Below, in pieces: positions 32,086-42,354 of a DNA stretch of 64,000 nucleotides. The DNA is from Coniochaeta sp. PMI_546 (taxonomy: Eukaryota > Ascomycota > Sordariomycetes > Coniochaetales > Coniochaetaceae). The DNA is taken from NCBI GenBank assembly GCA_021432605.1, contig MU271147.1, positions 496,001-560,000 of the forward strand, in the 5' to 3' direction. The first letter of the stretch is position 1. Each line of letters opens with the position of its first letter. Under the pieces are notes generated by a model that ran no database searches, had not been told where the DNA came from, and was given only the letters and a program-made list of their open reading frames with translations. Made by a program: the position numbers and the translations under genes.

Positions 32086-34602
32086 ACTTGAAATCGAGGC
32101 GACTTGTGCCTATTCAGCTGTACTATATAATTTCGACTTTTGATCCTTGCTCAACCTTGTCTTCCCATCATCAAATGCCGCACCAGGCTAGACCTGCCCG
32201 GAATCCTCCAGCAGCCTACTGTCATACTGAAGTGAATAGCCGCAGATTGAGTACAGCCCCATCAATGTGAGCAGCACATTGAACCAGCTGGCTTCACCTT
32301 CCTGACCTTTCCTCGCCCGCCACAATGCTTCTTCCACAAAATAAGACTGCTTTTCATCGCATTTTGTCTGTATGGATTACTACTCTGGCGGGCTGAAGCG
32401 ACTGAACTTGGGACTGGTTGAAGCTAGGCTGAACCCGACTTGGCTCCTCCTACGTCGATGATGGTTCTTTCCCCGGTGATATCGAACTGACTTAGAGCGA
32501 GCAGGAAGACTTCAATGTGGTAGTTCAACCATTTTGTATGGCCTCGATGCCGGGCGGGTAGAGAGGGAGTGACCGAGCATGTACACCGGTGATACAAGTC
32601 TGGAGAGAAGTCGGCGGGCGAAGACGAGCACTGGTTTTTACTTGACATAAGTGGAAATAGACGCCAGACTGAGTATCATCGACGCCACTGAACCCATATG
32701 GAAATGTCCCGGTCTGATCATGATGCACAGGTTATCCAGGGGCTTGGGCCCCGATGCCCCTGTTATCCACAAGTAAACGACCCGCTGCTTTGGTGTTTTG
32801 CTCTTGTTCAAGAAAGAGTGCGATCCGACTTCAAGCGGCGGTAGTGGTGATCATTGGTCCGGTGACTGAAGTAGTCGGCGCGGTAATCCCAGCGTCTTCT
32901 TAGCACTGGTATCTTCCCCACAAGCCTATGGGCCGTTCTTGGATAGAACGGAATTCCTAACGAGAGCTTCTTCGGGGTACTGTTTTCTCTTCGCCCGTGA
33001 AAGTTGTCATCGTCCCCCTAGCCTTAGGGAATGAGCTCAGTCAAGCCTTGCCACTTCCAGCAACAGACTGGATGGCAATTTGGAATAGACAACAACCCAG
33101 CTTTATTTCAAGTCCTTACTTGTTCATAGCTAACGGTTGCCCATAAGCGCCTGGGACGAAGGCTCGGTGAAGGTCTCCACCGGCTCCGGTTTGCGACTGA
33201 CTGGGGGAGGCATGCCACTAGATAGACGGTCAAGTCATGCCCCTAATGCGTCACAACTATGCCAGAGACAGCGCAGATGGAGCAGGAATCTTTGCAATCT
33301 ATACTGAAATACCAGACGAGACCGTGATAAGGAAGTGGAGGATCATATTGGGATAAAGTGTTGCTGTCTCGGCAGAGGCGGATGTGGTTCGGAGGTGGCG
33401 GTGCTCCCAGGCTTTGTAAACTAAAACAGACTAACCTGCTCTTGAGTCGCGAGATGATGTTTTGCGGAGATCGGTGCTTTGAAGGACCTATTTACTTGTT
33501 CTCGGGTTGGGTTCTTGGAGAGCTAGGAGAGATAACCAAGATGAGCCGATGCCAACAGAGGGCTGGCCTGGTTTTAGAAGAAATGGTAGAAACAGCTGGC
33601 ACATCTGCTGAAGGGTGGTTTGGTAAAGGAAGACTCTTGTTGGTATTGACAAGTCAGCTATGGTGAATCCCTCAGGCGGACAACAAGGTCGTTCCTGCCT
33701 CTTTGCAAGAGCACCGCCCGAGATTCGTGTGTCTTCAGCCAAGGAGAGTGAAGGTACGACTGTGGAAAAGGCTGAATGAAGACCCGGAGCGAGGCAGAGT
33801 GCTCTCACCTAGGTTAGTACCTCCGGCTCTGCTCACTCCCGTACTTACTGTTCACGCTATCTGCCTCCAATAAAGAGGGCCTTACAACTACCGTCTGACT
33901 AGCCGTTCACACGAAGTTGTCGCGTCCTGTCCCATGCCTGAGTGTGCCGGTGACCTGGAGCGCCCACTGTGCGCCCACTTGCACCTACACATCGTCAGGG
34001 AGTAAGTCTCGAGTTTTGACCTCACCGATAGCCTCAGCGAAGCCGAGTCAAGAAGGTTGTCTCTCGACCCGCCTTCTGTCTGGACGTCTTCAATGTCGCC
34101 AGAGAAGGGACTAGTTGGTAGGGAGGAGTAGCATGTTCCACGATCTCAGGGGGTATAATCAGCCGCCTCTGCAGTCATTCACATGTCCTGGTAGTTTGTC
34201 TCTAGCATACTGCTCGAGTTTGAGGAAACGATGTCATCACAACTCGTGACGGGGTTCAACTGATAGCCATACCTTCAGAACTATATCCGTCCAGAAGCTT
34301 CGGATCGCAGCAGAGCTGACAGGATAACACAGTTTCGAATCTCGGCTAATGCCGCTAGCGCCCCCTGGAATGTACCCCGCCAACCATCGAGGTCCTCAAT
34401 GTGTCAACAAAATTGTCCGCAAACATGTAGGGCAGCGCTTCGTATTCACCCCACTAATAGCCGCTTGCGTCGCCTTTGTCGGTCGCAACAAGCTTCTCTC
34501 CAGCTTCATATACTCTTTTGCTCAGGTATATATAACACGTCGGCTGGGCAACTGGCTCTAGAGAGACCTACAGCAGATCAGTTCAACACAATCGACGCAG
34601 CC
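32086..34602. other. Intergenic region without supported genes
   Basis: About 2.5 kb. ORFs of 60-106 codons on both strands have no recognisable features. Near its end, TATATATAA at about 34525 sits some 75 bp before the GNA1 ATG and is a likely core promoter element. Confidence 0.4.
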
Positions 34603-35237
34603 ATGGCATCACCAAGCCTCTTTTCAGAGGATCTCCTCTCCCCAGCAGTATCAGAAGCGTTGCCGCCAGGCTACAAGATCCGATCACTTCGGAGGACAGA
34701 CTACGACACTGGCTTCCTTGACTGTCTGAGGGTTCTCACGACTGTCGGCGAGATCAGCGAGCAACAATGGCAGGACCAGTACGACTGGTTCACACAACGT
34801 GACGGCAGCTATTACATCTTGGTAGTAGAGGACGATAAGAGCAAGGTGGTTGGCTGTGGCTCATTGATTGTTGAGCGCAAGTTGTAAGCCAGACAGACCC
34901 CTTCCATGGCTTTACTAAAGTCACCTGTTCTTCTCAAGTCCGCAGCTCAGTGTCGGGACAATGGCTAATTGCGCGACTTTGGTCGGTTTCTAGCATCCAC
35001 AATCTAGGCATAGTCGGCCACATCGAAGACATCGCTGTCGCAAAGGACCAGCAAGGCAAGAAGCTTGGGCTACGCATCATCCAAGCGCTCGACTACATCG
35101 CCGCGAAGGTCGGGTGCTACAAGAGTATCCTCGACTGCAGCGAGGCCAACGAAGGCTTCTACGTCAAGTGCGGCTTCCGTCGCGCCGGTCTCGAGATGGC
35201 GCATTACTACGAGACATCTAAAAGTAAAGCACCATGA
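34603..35237 (+). CDS. GNA1: Glucosamine-6-phosphate N-acetyltransferase
   Basis: Two exons, 34603-34883 and 34994-35237, with a 110-nt intron (GTAAGC donor, TTTCTAG acceptor, phase 2), giving 174 aa, the usual Gna1 length. GNAT fold: substrate part PPGYKIRSLRRTDYDTGFLD and VGEISEQQW, core strand YYILVVEDDKSKVVGCGSL, then VGHIEDIAVAKDQQGKKLGL with the acetyl-CoA pyrophosphate-binding loop (QGKKLG). It ends with YKSILDCSEANEGFYVKCGF, the conserved Gna1 C-terminus. The enzyme makes N-acetylglucosamine-6-phosphate from acetyl-CoA and glucosamine-6-phosphate, an essential cytosolic step toward UDP-GlcNAc for chitin, glycans and GPI anchors. Splicing restores the VERKF-IHNLG junction exactly. Confidence 0.95.
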
Positions 35238-35947
35238 TACAACCCCTTTCTGCTCTTGGCACTGAGCGGATGAACAAGTCCTCGTACCGTTTGGGTGTGC
35301 GTGTACATGGATCGAGGCTGATCAGTGTCGTGTGTATAGAACCAGACGCGCACATTTGACGGCCTCGCGTGCTGGACAGGAAGAGTGGTCGACTAAGGAG
35401 GAAAGAAGCCTATGGTGTCTCTCAGCCGGATTTGCAGAAATAATCTGAAGATGATGAAGACGAGGTTCTTGTGATATACAGGAACCAGACGGGAGAAGCT
35501 GGAATGGCGCTTCATGTCGAACCGCCGTAGTGTCGAAACATATCGTATTTTCGACAGACGACAGAGTTCGGACTCAGGCGCAGCAAGCAATATTTATAGA
35601 CAGGGTTAGGGCAACTAATAGAGGTCTGCTTCGCGTGTCAAAAGCTGTGTTGCAGAGTCAATCGCAAACAAGCACTCATCCAGGCCCGATTCGAAGCAAT
35701 CAGCCTCATATTTCAGCCTTGCAGAGTAACGCTGACCATCAAGTCCGCTGTCCAAGAGTCACACTACATCCGTCTTAATCGTCATACGAAAGGAAAGAAG
35801 CGGCTAACTTCCAGCTTTGTGGATGCTAGGTCGATTACACTCCGCAAGATCGAAAGACTGCAACGTCGAGGGTGAAGACCAGATTGTCTGGCTCGAAACT
35901 TATATTTCCTCCAACCCGGCACGGACAATCAATATCAACAAGATTGC
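35238..35947. other. Intergenic region
   Basis: About 0.7 kb between the GNA1 stop and the chromate transporter stop (convergent genes). Nothing supported. Confidence 0.4.
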
Positions 35948-37720
35948 TCAATCGGAGACGACCCCATACCAAACTAGACCCAGCACGGCACCCATGACAA
36001 TGGCAACCAGAGGCTTCACGCCGAACCAGTAGCCGCCAACGTAGCTCAAAGCCGTAACGACAACCCACCACGGCTCCAACGCTAGGCTGGTGCCCTGTTG
36101 GAATCCCTCATCTATGTATCCAATCTGCCACAGCCGATATACCGCGGTATAGATAAGCCCAACGGCGGCAGCATTGACACCCCTGAGAAGCGACTTGACC
36201 CATCTGAGGCCGCGAATTGCGTTCCATATACCCACGGTGCCATGGACGGTAATGAGGCCGGGGGCGAAAATTCCAAGGTACCCTAGCACCGCTCCGGCGG
36301 CGGAATTGTACCCGCCATTGATCGCGGTCAAGGCACCGAGGTACACAGCAAAGTTGAAGTTCGGTCCTGGAAAGGCCTGCTGGATCGCCAGGCCGATCAG
36401 AAAGTCCCGCGGACTGACCCAGTTTTCGGCGACCACGTATTCACGGAGGAGTGGGATGACGACGGGTCCGCCACCGAAGATAATGGTACCGGCGAGGTAC
36501 ATGTTGGCGAAGAAGCTGAACAGTAGCGACTTTACCGGCAGCACACCGCGGAGGACCATAATGACTACAAAGGAGATGAGGAACAGCACTATGACGCTCA
36601 GACCGAATTGCCATGAAATATTGAGGTTCCGCTCTGGCGGGACGATTCGGGGCTCGTTTTCAGCAGAGGCGTAGCTGTGCTCCCTCACGGGGAGGATTGG
36701 CTGCGCGCTTGTGTCATCGCCTTGACCCGGTCGCTGTTCAGATTGGTTTGCTGCTCCGTCGGAAGGAGTCTCATTGACGCTTTCCTGCTGCTGAGGCTGT
36801 AACTCGACACTTCTTTCATCCCGGACGCGGCGTCTCTGCCAAGGTTTCTTCACTATCCTGGCCACAGTCTTGACGGGGCCATGGAGCCAGCGGTAGTCGT
36901 GGATGATAGCAGCTATTCCGGCGACGAACATCAGAAGCGGGAAGTACCATAGAGCGTTATACAGCATGCCGGCGGTCGCGCCGAATAAGACAAGGATACG
37001 GGTAATCTTGTCTGAGATGGCCTTTTCCGAGAGCTGGACAGCGGCGAGGGCGATGATGCCGACGGTGGCAGCATTGAGACCAGAGAGCAGAGCATAGACA
37101 GGTCGCGGAAGAGTCGTCCCGATATTGGAGACGCCAATGGACAGGCCGTACATCCCCAAAGCTCCCGGCAAACTGGTATATTTGGTCAGCGTCACATGTA
37201 CCAGCTTGTATCCATGACTTGGCACCTCCTTGGCCATCTTACCTCCAGATCAAGAAGCCGAGTGCAGCAGGAAGAAAGCCGTCATGAATCAGATTGATGC
37301 AATAGTGCATCTTGGTGCTGCCGGGGCCGGAAAACGCCTGGCAAACACTGAAAAGCTCCTGGTACTACTCGCCGTATCCTTCAGCACACACCCGAACCTA
37401 AGCCACGACTCCAAATGAGGTCTTACCACTTGCTCATCGATCCATTGCAGCTTAGTCACGAACCGATCGTGAAACTGGTATCGTGTATTTAGTAAAGACT
37501 CTCTACCGGAAATGCCACCACTGGGTTGGGTATCAGGCGCTGCAAAGTGCTACATGGCAGATAGAGCACGGCCAAATAGACTCACAATCTTGAAGTGCAC
37601 CGGCGGCCCCCCAAAGGCCGTGAAGCCGAGATGGTAGTTCTTCGTGACGGTATGCCACAATCGCCCGCCGAGATCCACTGGGCGCCAGCCCTGCCAGCCC
37701 TGCCAGCGTCTGATAGCCAT
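35948..37720 (-). CDS. Chromate transporter, CHR (ChrA) family
   Basis: Four exons, 37720-37586, 37474-37427, 37358-37243 and 37172-35948, giving 507 aa. All introns (111, 68 and 70 nt) have GTGAGT or GTAAGA donors and CCAG acceptors and keep the frame. Long-chain type with two homologous CHR halves. The first has YHLGFTAFGGPPVHF, FSVCQAFSGPGSTKM and about six hydrophobic segments. The second has GTIIFGGGPVVIPLLREYV and IGLAIQQAFPGPNFNFAVYLG. A charged, Gln-rich linker of about 80 residues separates them. Bacterial members export chromate by proton antiport; fungal members are less studied, so substrate is inference. A 429-codon ORF starting MAKEVPSHGYK begins inside intron 3 and is not the true start. 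Confidence 0.93.
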
Positions 37721-38091
37721 TGCTCGAATTGCCTCGGTGCCTCTTCAAGGGAGGCACGGTAATCGAACTTCAAAGACGCAAGAATGTAAAATCTTCTTGG
37801 AAACCAAAACACGATGCAGCCCTGATTGGCAGGCCAAGGGAAAGGCTATGAGAAACTCTGCATGAGAGTGAGCCTGCAGACGGCACTGAGTTCTTGTAGG
37901 ATGGCCAAGCTCTTTAGCCCCCGTCGGCGATCACTGTAGCTCCCCCGTCGGCGACCACTGGAGCTGCGGGCTTGTTGAAGCCGCCGAACAATTTCTCGAC
38001 AGTGCACGTGGGTGATTCTGCTGTACTCGTTGGCCCCTCCAGAACCTGTCGTCTAGCCCGCCGGGCACAACTATTCTGCTACTATTAACAC

Positions 38092-38124
<33 letters not shown>

Positions 38125-38601
38125 GGAAAGGAAAGGAGAAAAGGCGCGTTGAAACCATCATGATTCATCAAGACCCGAAGACTCTGACTCCTGTATAAAA
38201 CTCTGGGCATTTCCCTTGACTCTCTCCCGTCTTCCAAGGTCCAGGTAGCTCTTTAGATGCGCGTGGCTTGATCGCGTCATTGGTGAAGGAGATCACTACA
38301 TACCAGCCAAGAGCCACCAGTAAATTTAAATAGCAATCAAGATGACATCGCGCTCTGAGCAAAGCAGTTAAGGTAGAGTAATCCACGTCCGCCGGCTCCA
38401 AGAAGATTGCTATGACCTACGTGTACCTTAGATAAAAAACAAAAGAGCTCCGTTTTGTAGACAAAGTGAAAGATCTTCTGAAGGTCGTGGGCAGCGTAAG
38501 ATCCGTCCAGACCTCATCTGCGCCGTTGCTGTACTTCGCAAGAAGTCATCATCATCATAGACCAGGACAACCGTACTAATTCGGCAGCCCGCAAAGCGTC
38601 A
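37721..38601. other. Intergenic, divergent promoter region
   Basis: About 0.9 kb between the divergently transcribed chromate transporter and histidine phosphatase genes. It contains a run of 27 A (38094-38120) and no supported gene. Confidence 0.4.
38094..38120 (+). repeat. Homopolymer A27
   Basis: Twenty-seven consecutive A in non-coding DNA. There is no adjacent open reading frame or target-site duplication that would mark a retroposed copy, so I treat it as a simple repeat. Confidence 0.9.
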
Positions 38602-39258
38602 ATGACCATGGGGTCAGTGATCTACCTCGTCCGCCATGCCGAGTCCGCACACAACGTCTCCAAGGACTTCCATCACCGCGACCCGCCCCTGACCGACCTC
38701 GGCAAGACTCAGGCGGCCGCGCTGGGCAAATCATTCCCTGCCTCAGCCTCCGTTGCTGCCGTCTTCACCTCGCCCCTCACCCGCACCATAGAGACCACGC
38801 TCGAGGCTTTCGCTCACATACTCGACAGACAGGCCGTCGGGGACGATGGCATTGTTGGAGGTGCTCGTCTGGTCTTAGATCCAGACCTGCAGGAGCGGAG
38901 CGCCTTGCCGTGCGATACTGGCTCTGACCGCGCCACTCTTGAACTGAAATTCCCAAACCTGGACTTTGGTAGTCTCGGGGATGCCTGGTACGCAAAGGAT
39001 GGAGCATACGCCGCCGATGATGCGGCAGTCGAAGCTCGGGCGAAGGCGGTGAGGAAGAGACTGAGTAGCGCCCTTGAAAGACTAGAGCAGGATGGAAGTG
39101 CTGCTGAAGGGAAGAGAGACGTGGTCGTGGTTACCCACGGGGTCTTTATGAAGTTCCTTGCGAAAGACGAGACGATTGACTTGCCGAAAGCAGGATGGCA
39201 AGCCTGCACGGTATCCAAGCGGGATGATGGCGAGGTCGATCTCGTCCCCGTCGAATAG
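38602..39258 (+). CDS. Histidine phosphatase superfamily protein
   Basis: Single exon, 218 aa; the second Met (residue 3) is an equally good start. Hallmarks: VIYLVRHAESAHNVSKDF with the phospho-accepting His in RHA, LTDLGKTQAAALGKSF, FTSPLTRTIETTLEAF with the phosphate-binding Arg, LQERSALPCDTGSD, and VVVTHGVFMKFL with the second catalytic His. This matches the fungal phosphoglycerate-mutase-like phosphatases of branch 1. Such small members are usually phosphatases of unknown substrate and not glycolytic mutases. Cytosolic by sequence: no signal peptide or membrane segment. Its promoter region is shared with the chromate transporter. Confidence 0.92.
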   Translation: MTMGSVIYLVRHAESAHNVSKDFHHRDPPLTDLGKTQAAALGKSFPASASVAAVFTSPLTRTIETTLEAFAHILDRQAVGDDGIVGGARLVLDPDLQERSALPCDTGSDRATLELKFPNLDFGSLGDAWYAKDGAYAADDAAVEARAKAVRKRLSSALERLEQDGSAAEGKRDVVVVTHGVFMKFLAKDETIDLPKAGWQACTVSKRDDGEVDLVPVE

Positions 39259-40327
39259 GCCACCAGCATACGGGGACCAGACTGCCAGTGTCCCCGCAGG
39301 CTCTACAGGCACTCAAACCCTTGTGATATAAACATGACGGCCTTTTTGCTGCAAGATTTCAGTGTCGGTTCATCTACAAATCTGTCGCCACTTTCACGAC
39401 ACATCTTGACTGCCTGTGATCCGACATCCCAACTGTTTCTTTTAATACTTCTAGGCAGTTGACAGAGCTTGGTACAATACCATGTGAAAGGCATTACAGG
39501 TACAGGGGCCGCAGAAGTAACAGTTCGCAAGAGATAAGCTGTACCTTAGCCTGCTATTTCTACAAAAAGACTGCCCCACTAACGAGGACACTGAGGGGAA
39601 TGCGGTACAGTATGCGTTACTGCTAGTGGATTAGGTAGTAGGGCGTGCCGCCATGCAGCCTAGCGGTCCCGCGGTGCGGGCCGCAGGAAGCAATTACGGG
39701 GGCATCGTCTTGGAAACTCTTACCGGTTTCAGGTAACGGGATTCATGTGTAAAAGGTAAGGTATCATGGGCAATGCAGCAGAATCTACACGTGTAGGAAA
39801 CATTGGGGAGACATCGTTACCTCTGCACGGGAAGCAGTTCCACCAACCTTGAGATATATGATTCGCTGCTCAGGTATTGTCGTGCCTGCTGCCTTGCGCG
39901 CGTATTCTTTGAGTACCTGTGTTCTTACCGATCTGTGTCTGTACAACGACCAGGCTGGGTATTGTGTCATAGCCAAGGTTGGGGGTGGCCAGTCATGGCG
40001 TTCAAATGTCATGTCACGACACTCTTGTACGTCGCTTCGCCAGCCTTGTACGCGGCGACGTGAACGCTGAAGTCGCGACGGCAGTGGCCACTATGCGACC
40101 CTTAGCAAAGTAGCACGTCCCGTCCTGGAAAGACATGCAGGAGCTTCAATAAATGACCAGGACAGACATTCAACGTGAAGGACTATAAGAAGATGAGACT
40201 CCTTCCACTCCCAATGGCCGACTTCCCTCCAGCTCATCATCAGATAGCCTTCGTGCATTACTTCTACCGTCGCTTCTCATAGCCACAGACACCTCTATTC
40301 TTCTGCCCAGCCACAACTCTCCACCTC
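39259..40327. other. Intergenic region, leader of the microprotein gene
   Basis: About 1.1 kb. The last 100 bases are C/T-rich like a 5' leader and precede the ATG at 40328. Nothing else is supported. Confidence 0.4.
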
Positions 40328-40420
40328 ATGCCTTCCGAAGTTGTGACTTGCAAGAGCTGTGGTGCTTCCATCTCCAGTGCGCAGTCAGAGTGCCCCAGCT
40401 GCGGAAAGAGGCCCGCCTGA
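40328..40420 (+). CDS. Zinc-ribbon microprotein of 30 residues
   Basis: Short ORF beginning MPSEVVTCKSCGASISSAQS and continuing ECPSCGKRPA, then TGA. Two Cys pairs, C8-x2-C11 and C22-x2-C25, each followed by Gly, form a complete minimal zinc ribbon; each half reads Cys-(K/P)-Ser-Cys-Gly. Ribbons of this kind usually occur as a module in larger proteins (zinc-ribbon domains that bind one zinc between two knuckles). Here the ribbon is the whole protein. The ATG lies after a pyrimidine-rich leader (CTCTCCACCTCATG). It is too short for default gene finders. No signal peptide. Function unknown; it could act as a small adaptor or regulator. Confidence 0.65.
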   Translation: MPSEVVTCKSCGASISSAQSECPSCGKRPA

Positions 40421-40812
40421 CTACTATGGTACAACCGTGGTATGGCTGAATTCGCCAACTGATGCTTCTAGAGCTAGCTAATCCTGTCAAGCTCACTGTG
40501 CAGGTTGGGCTATATGCTATACAGTGGAATGATTAGCACCGAAAAGTGTTGGACACGGTAGATTGGAGGAAGGCTTTGTAGGGGTAGAGATCATGGGTTG
40601 GGATAGTTGACAAACTCTGGAGCGGCCAAAGGATGCCTTACTTTGCGAGGTTACATAGAAGCTACCATCTACGTAACACAGTTTCAGCAGATTCGATAAA
40701 TTGTCAGTTGACGTCTGTTTCCTTGTACTTGCCGAAAGCTATGCTACGTGACGGGAACTTCTTGGTGCTGTCAAACCGGACTGAACTCCGCATGATGATT
40801 GAGATTCCGTCC
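40421..40812. other. Spacer
   Basis: About 0.4 kb containing the 3' ends of the microprotein gene (plus strand) and of the kinase-like gene (minus strand). Confidence 0.4.
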
Positions 40813-41505
40813 TTATTCGCTTCGTGACTTGAGAAAATCGAGTAGCTCGAGGGAGTCATCAACTTCGTCTTTCCCAGCAACCGAGGGCCCGAGTCTGGAG
40901 TAGAATGGCCACTCGAAGCGAGCTGGGTAGAATCCGGCATATTCCCAGTCAATGATGGCGTTGATTTTCAGCGTGTCCGGGTCGACAATGACATTCTGCT
41001 GAGACAAATCGTTGTGGCAGAAGACATATTCGTCATGATCGAGGGCTTTCAAGTGCCAGTGGTCAATATCTGTACGCCTTAGAACCCGATATGGGGGGAT
41101 CACAATTCCCGATGGTCCACCAATACGGTTAGACTTGAGAGTCTGGAGCGTTGCGAGATGGCCCTGGAGCTCCTCACGTACAACGGCCTTCTGGTCCTCT
41201 GTGAGGCGCGACATGCTCACACCCTCGACGTACTCCGTGACCAGGTAATAAGCATCATCGTCCTCAAAGTCGCAGTAGACGGCCGGGACTGGAATATTGG
41301 TGTGATGACGAATGTACCGCAATGACTCCGCTTCGTTCATGAGACTCTCCTTCCGAAAGCGAGGTATGTGAAGACCTCGATGTCCCGTGCGAAACTCCCG
41401 GGGTCTCAGGGATCTTTTGATGAAGGCTCCTCCGCGGTGGTAATATTTTCTCTCGAATGTGACCGCAAAACACCCTTCCTCCAGTGCCTCTTGGTTTTCA
41501 GGCAT
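40813..41505 (-). CDS. Aminoglycoside phosphotransferase (APH)-like kinase
   Basis: Predicted single exon, 230 aa, starting MPENQEALEEGCF. A compact kinase-like fold: FERKYYHRGGAFIKRSL with the probable ATP-binding Lys, a Glu-rich helix (ESLMNEAESLRYIRHH), hinge YYLVTEYVEGVSMSRL, catalytic loop YVFCHNDLSQQNVIVD (Asp and Asn) and metal site IIDWEYAGFYPARFEWPF. This is the fungal APH/choline-kinase-like family often found expanded in filamentous ascomycetes, with unknown small-molecule substrates. The protein is short for the family but has both lobes and all key residues. No signal peptide. Confidence 0.85.
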   Translation of the reverse strand: MPENQEALEEGCFAVTFERKYYHRGGAFIKRSLRPREFRTGHRGLHIPRFRKESLMNEAESLRYIRHHTNIPVPAVYCDFEDDDAYYLVTEYVEGVSMSRLTEDQKAVVREELQGHLATLQTLKSNRIGGPSGIVIPPYRVLRRTDIDHWHLKALDHDEYVFCHNDLSQQNVIVDPDTLKINAIIDWEYAGFYPARFEWPFYSRLGPSVAGKDEVDDSLELLDFLKSRSE

Positions 41506-42354
41506 CGCGATCAAGGACTGAGATCAAATGCAGGCGAAATCATGACTTGGAGACGTCGTTTACGAGCAGATATTGCTTAAAGAGCTCCAAAATGATTCTT
41601 GAGGTTATTATCATGGAGCATCTGATTGGGCTTTGACGATTTGCGTCGTAGGAAAATTCTCTGCTGAATGGTCGAGGAGAAGGCAAGCTGACCTGCAATA
41701 TTAGTTGGAGTAACTGTGGCTGTATGAACGCGAATGCGCCAGCTTCAGGAAGGCACACCGCCTTCCTTCTTAGATACCTTATACCTGAGGTACTGTACCT
41801 TACTGTTAGCAGGATCGGAGAAGACTGGTCCAGGTACATGGCAGTGAGTGACTGGTGCGCCTCCCTTTCGACACTGCCGAGAATGAGGACATGCGCGAAC
41901 CCAATCCCGCGGCTACAACATCGTTTTCTCGACTTAAATATGTAGTTGGGGTGCACAGTCCGGATGGGGATTGCAGTCCATGTCTCTCAGAGACGCGGTA
42001 CCCCTCCCCGGACAACCGACACGGAGATCCCCAACACCAAGCATGTGTGATGTCGGGACTGAAGTGCCGGACTTCCTGACCGGCAGGGACAGCCCTCACT
42101 AATGCCAATTGAGAACCCGGTAAAGGGTTGTGGGAAGTTAATACTGAGTGGCCCAATGTGCTCGCAGAGGAGATACATAATGCGTGCCCCGGCCATATCC
42201 TGTTCGGGGCAGATGAGAGCCCACGAGAACCCTGAACAGATCCGGGGCCGCAACGGAACCGTCACTAGACGCAGTCTTGAACACAAACGCAGACAACAAG
42301 ACGCACTTGGAGCACAGGACATTGACCTATCCATCGCTGACGGATCAGACCGAC
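41506..42354. other. Divergent promoter region
   Basis: About 0.85 kb between the divergent APH-like kinase and Ayg1-like hydrolase genes. No gene supported. Confidence 0.4.

Noticed and set aside
35948-37237. 429-codon ORF as the full chromate transporter gene
   Set aside because: Its first residues come from an intron; three upstream exons restore the conserved first half of the CHR fold.
38094-38120. A27 as the tail of a retroposed element
   Set aside because: No upstream coding remnant and no flanking target-site duplication seen.
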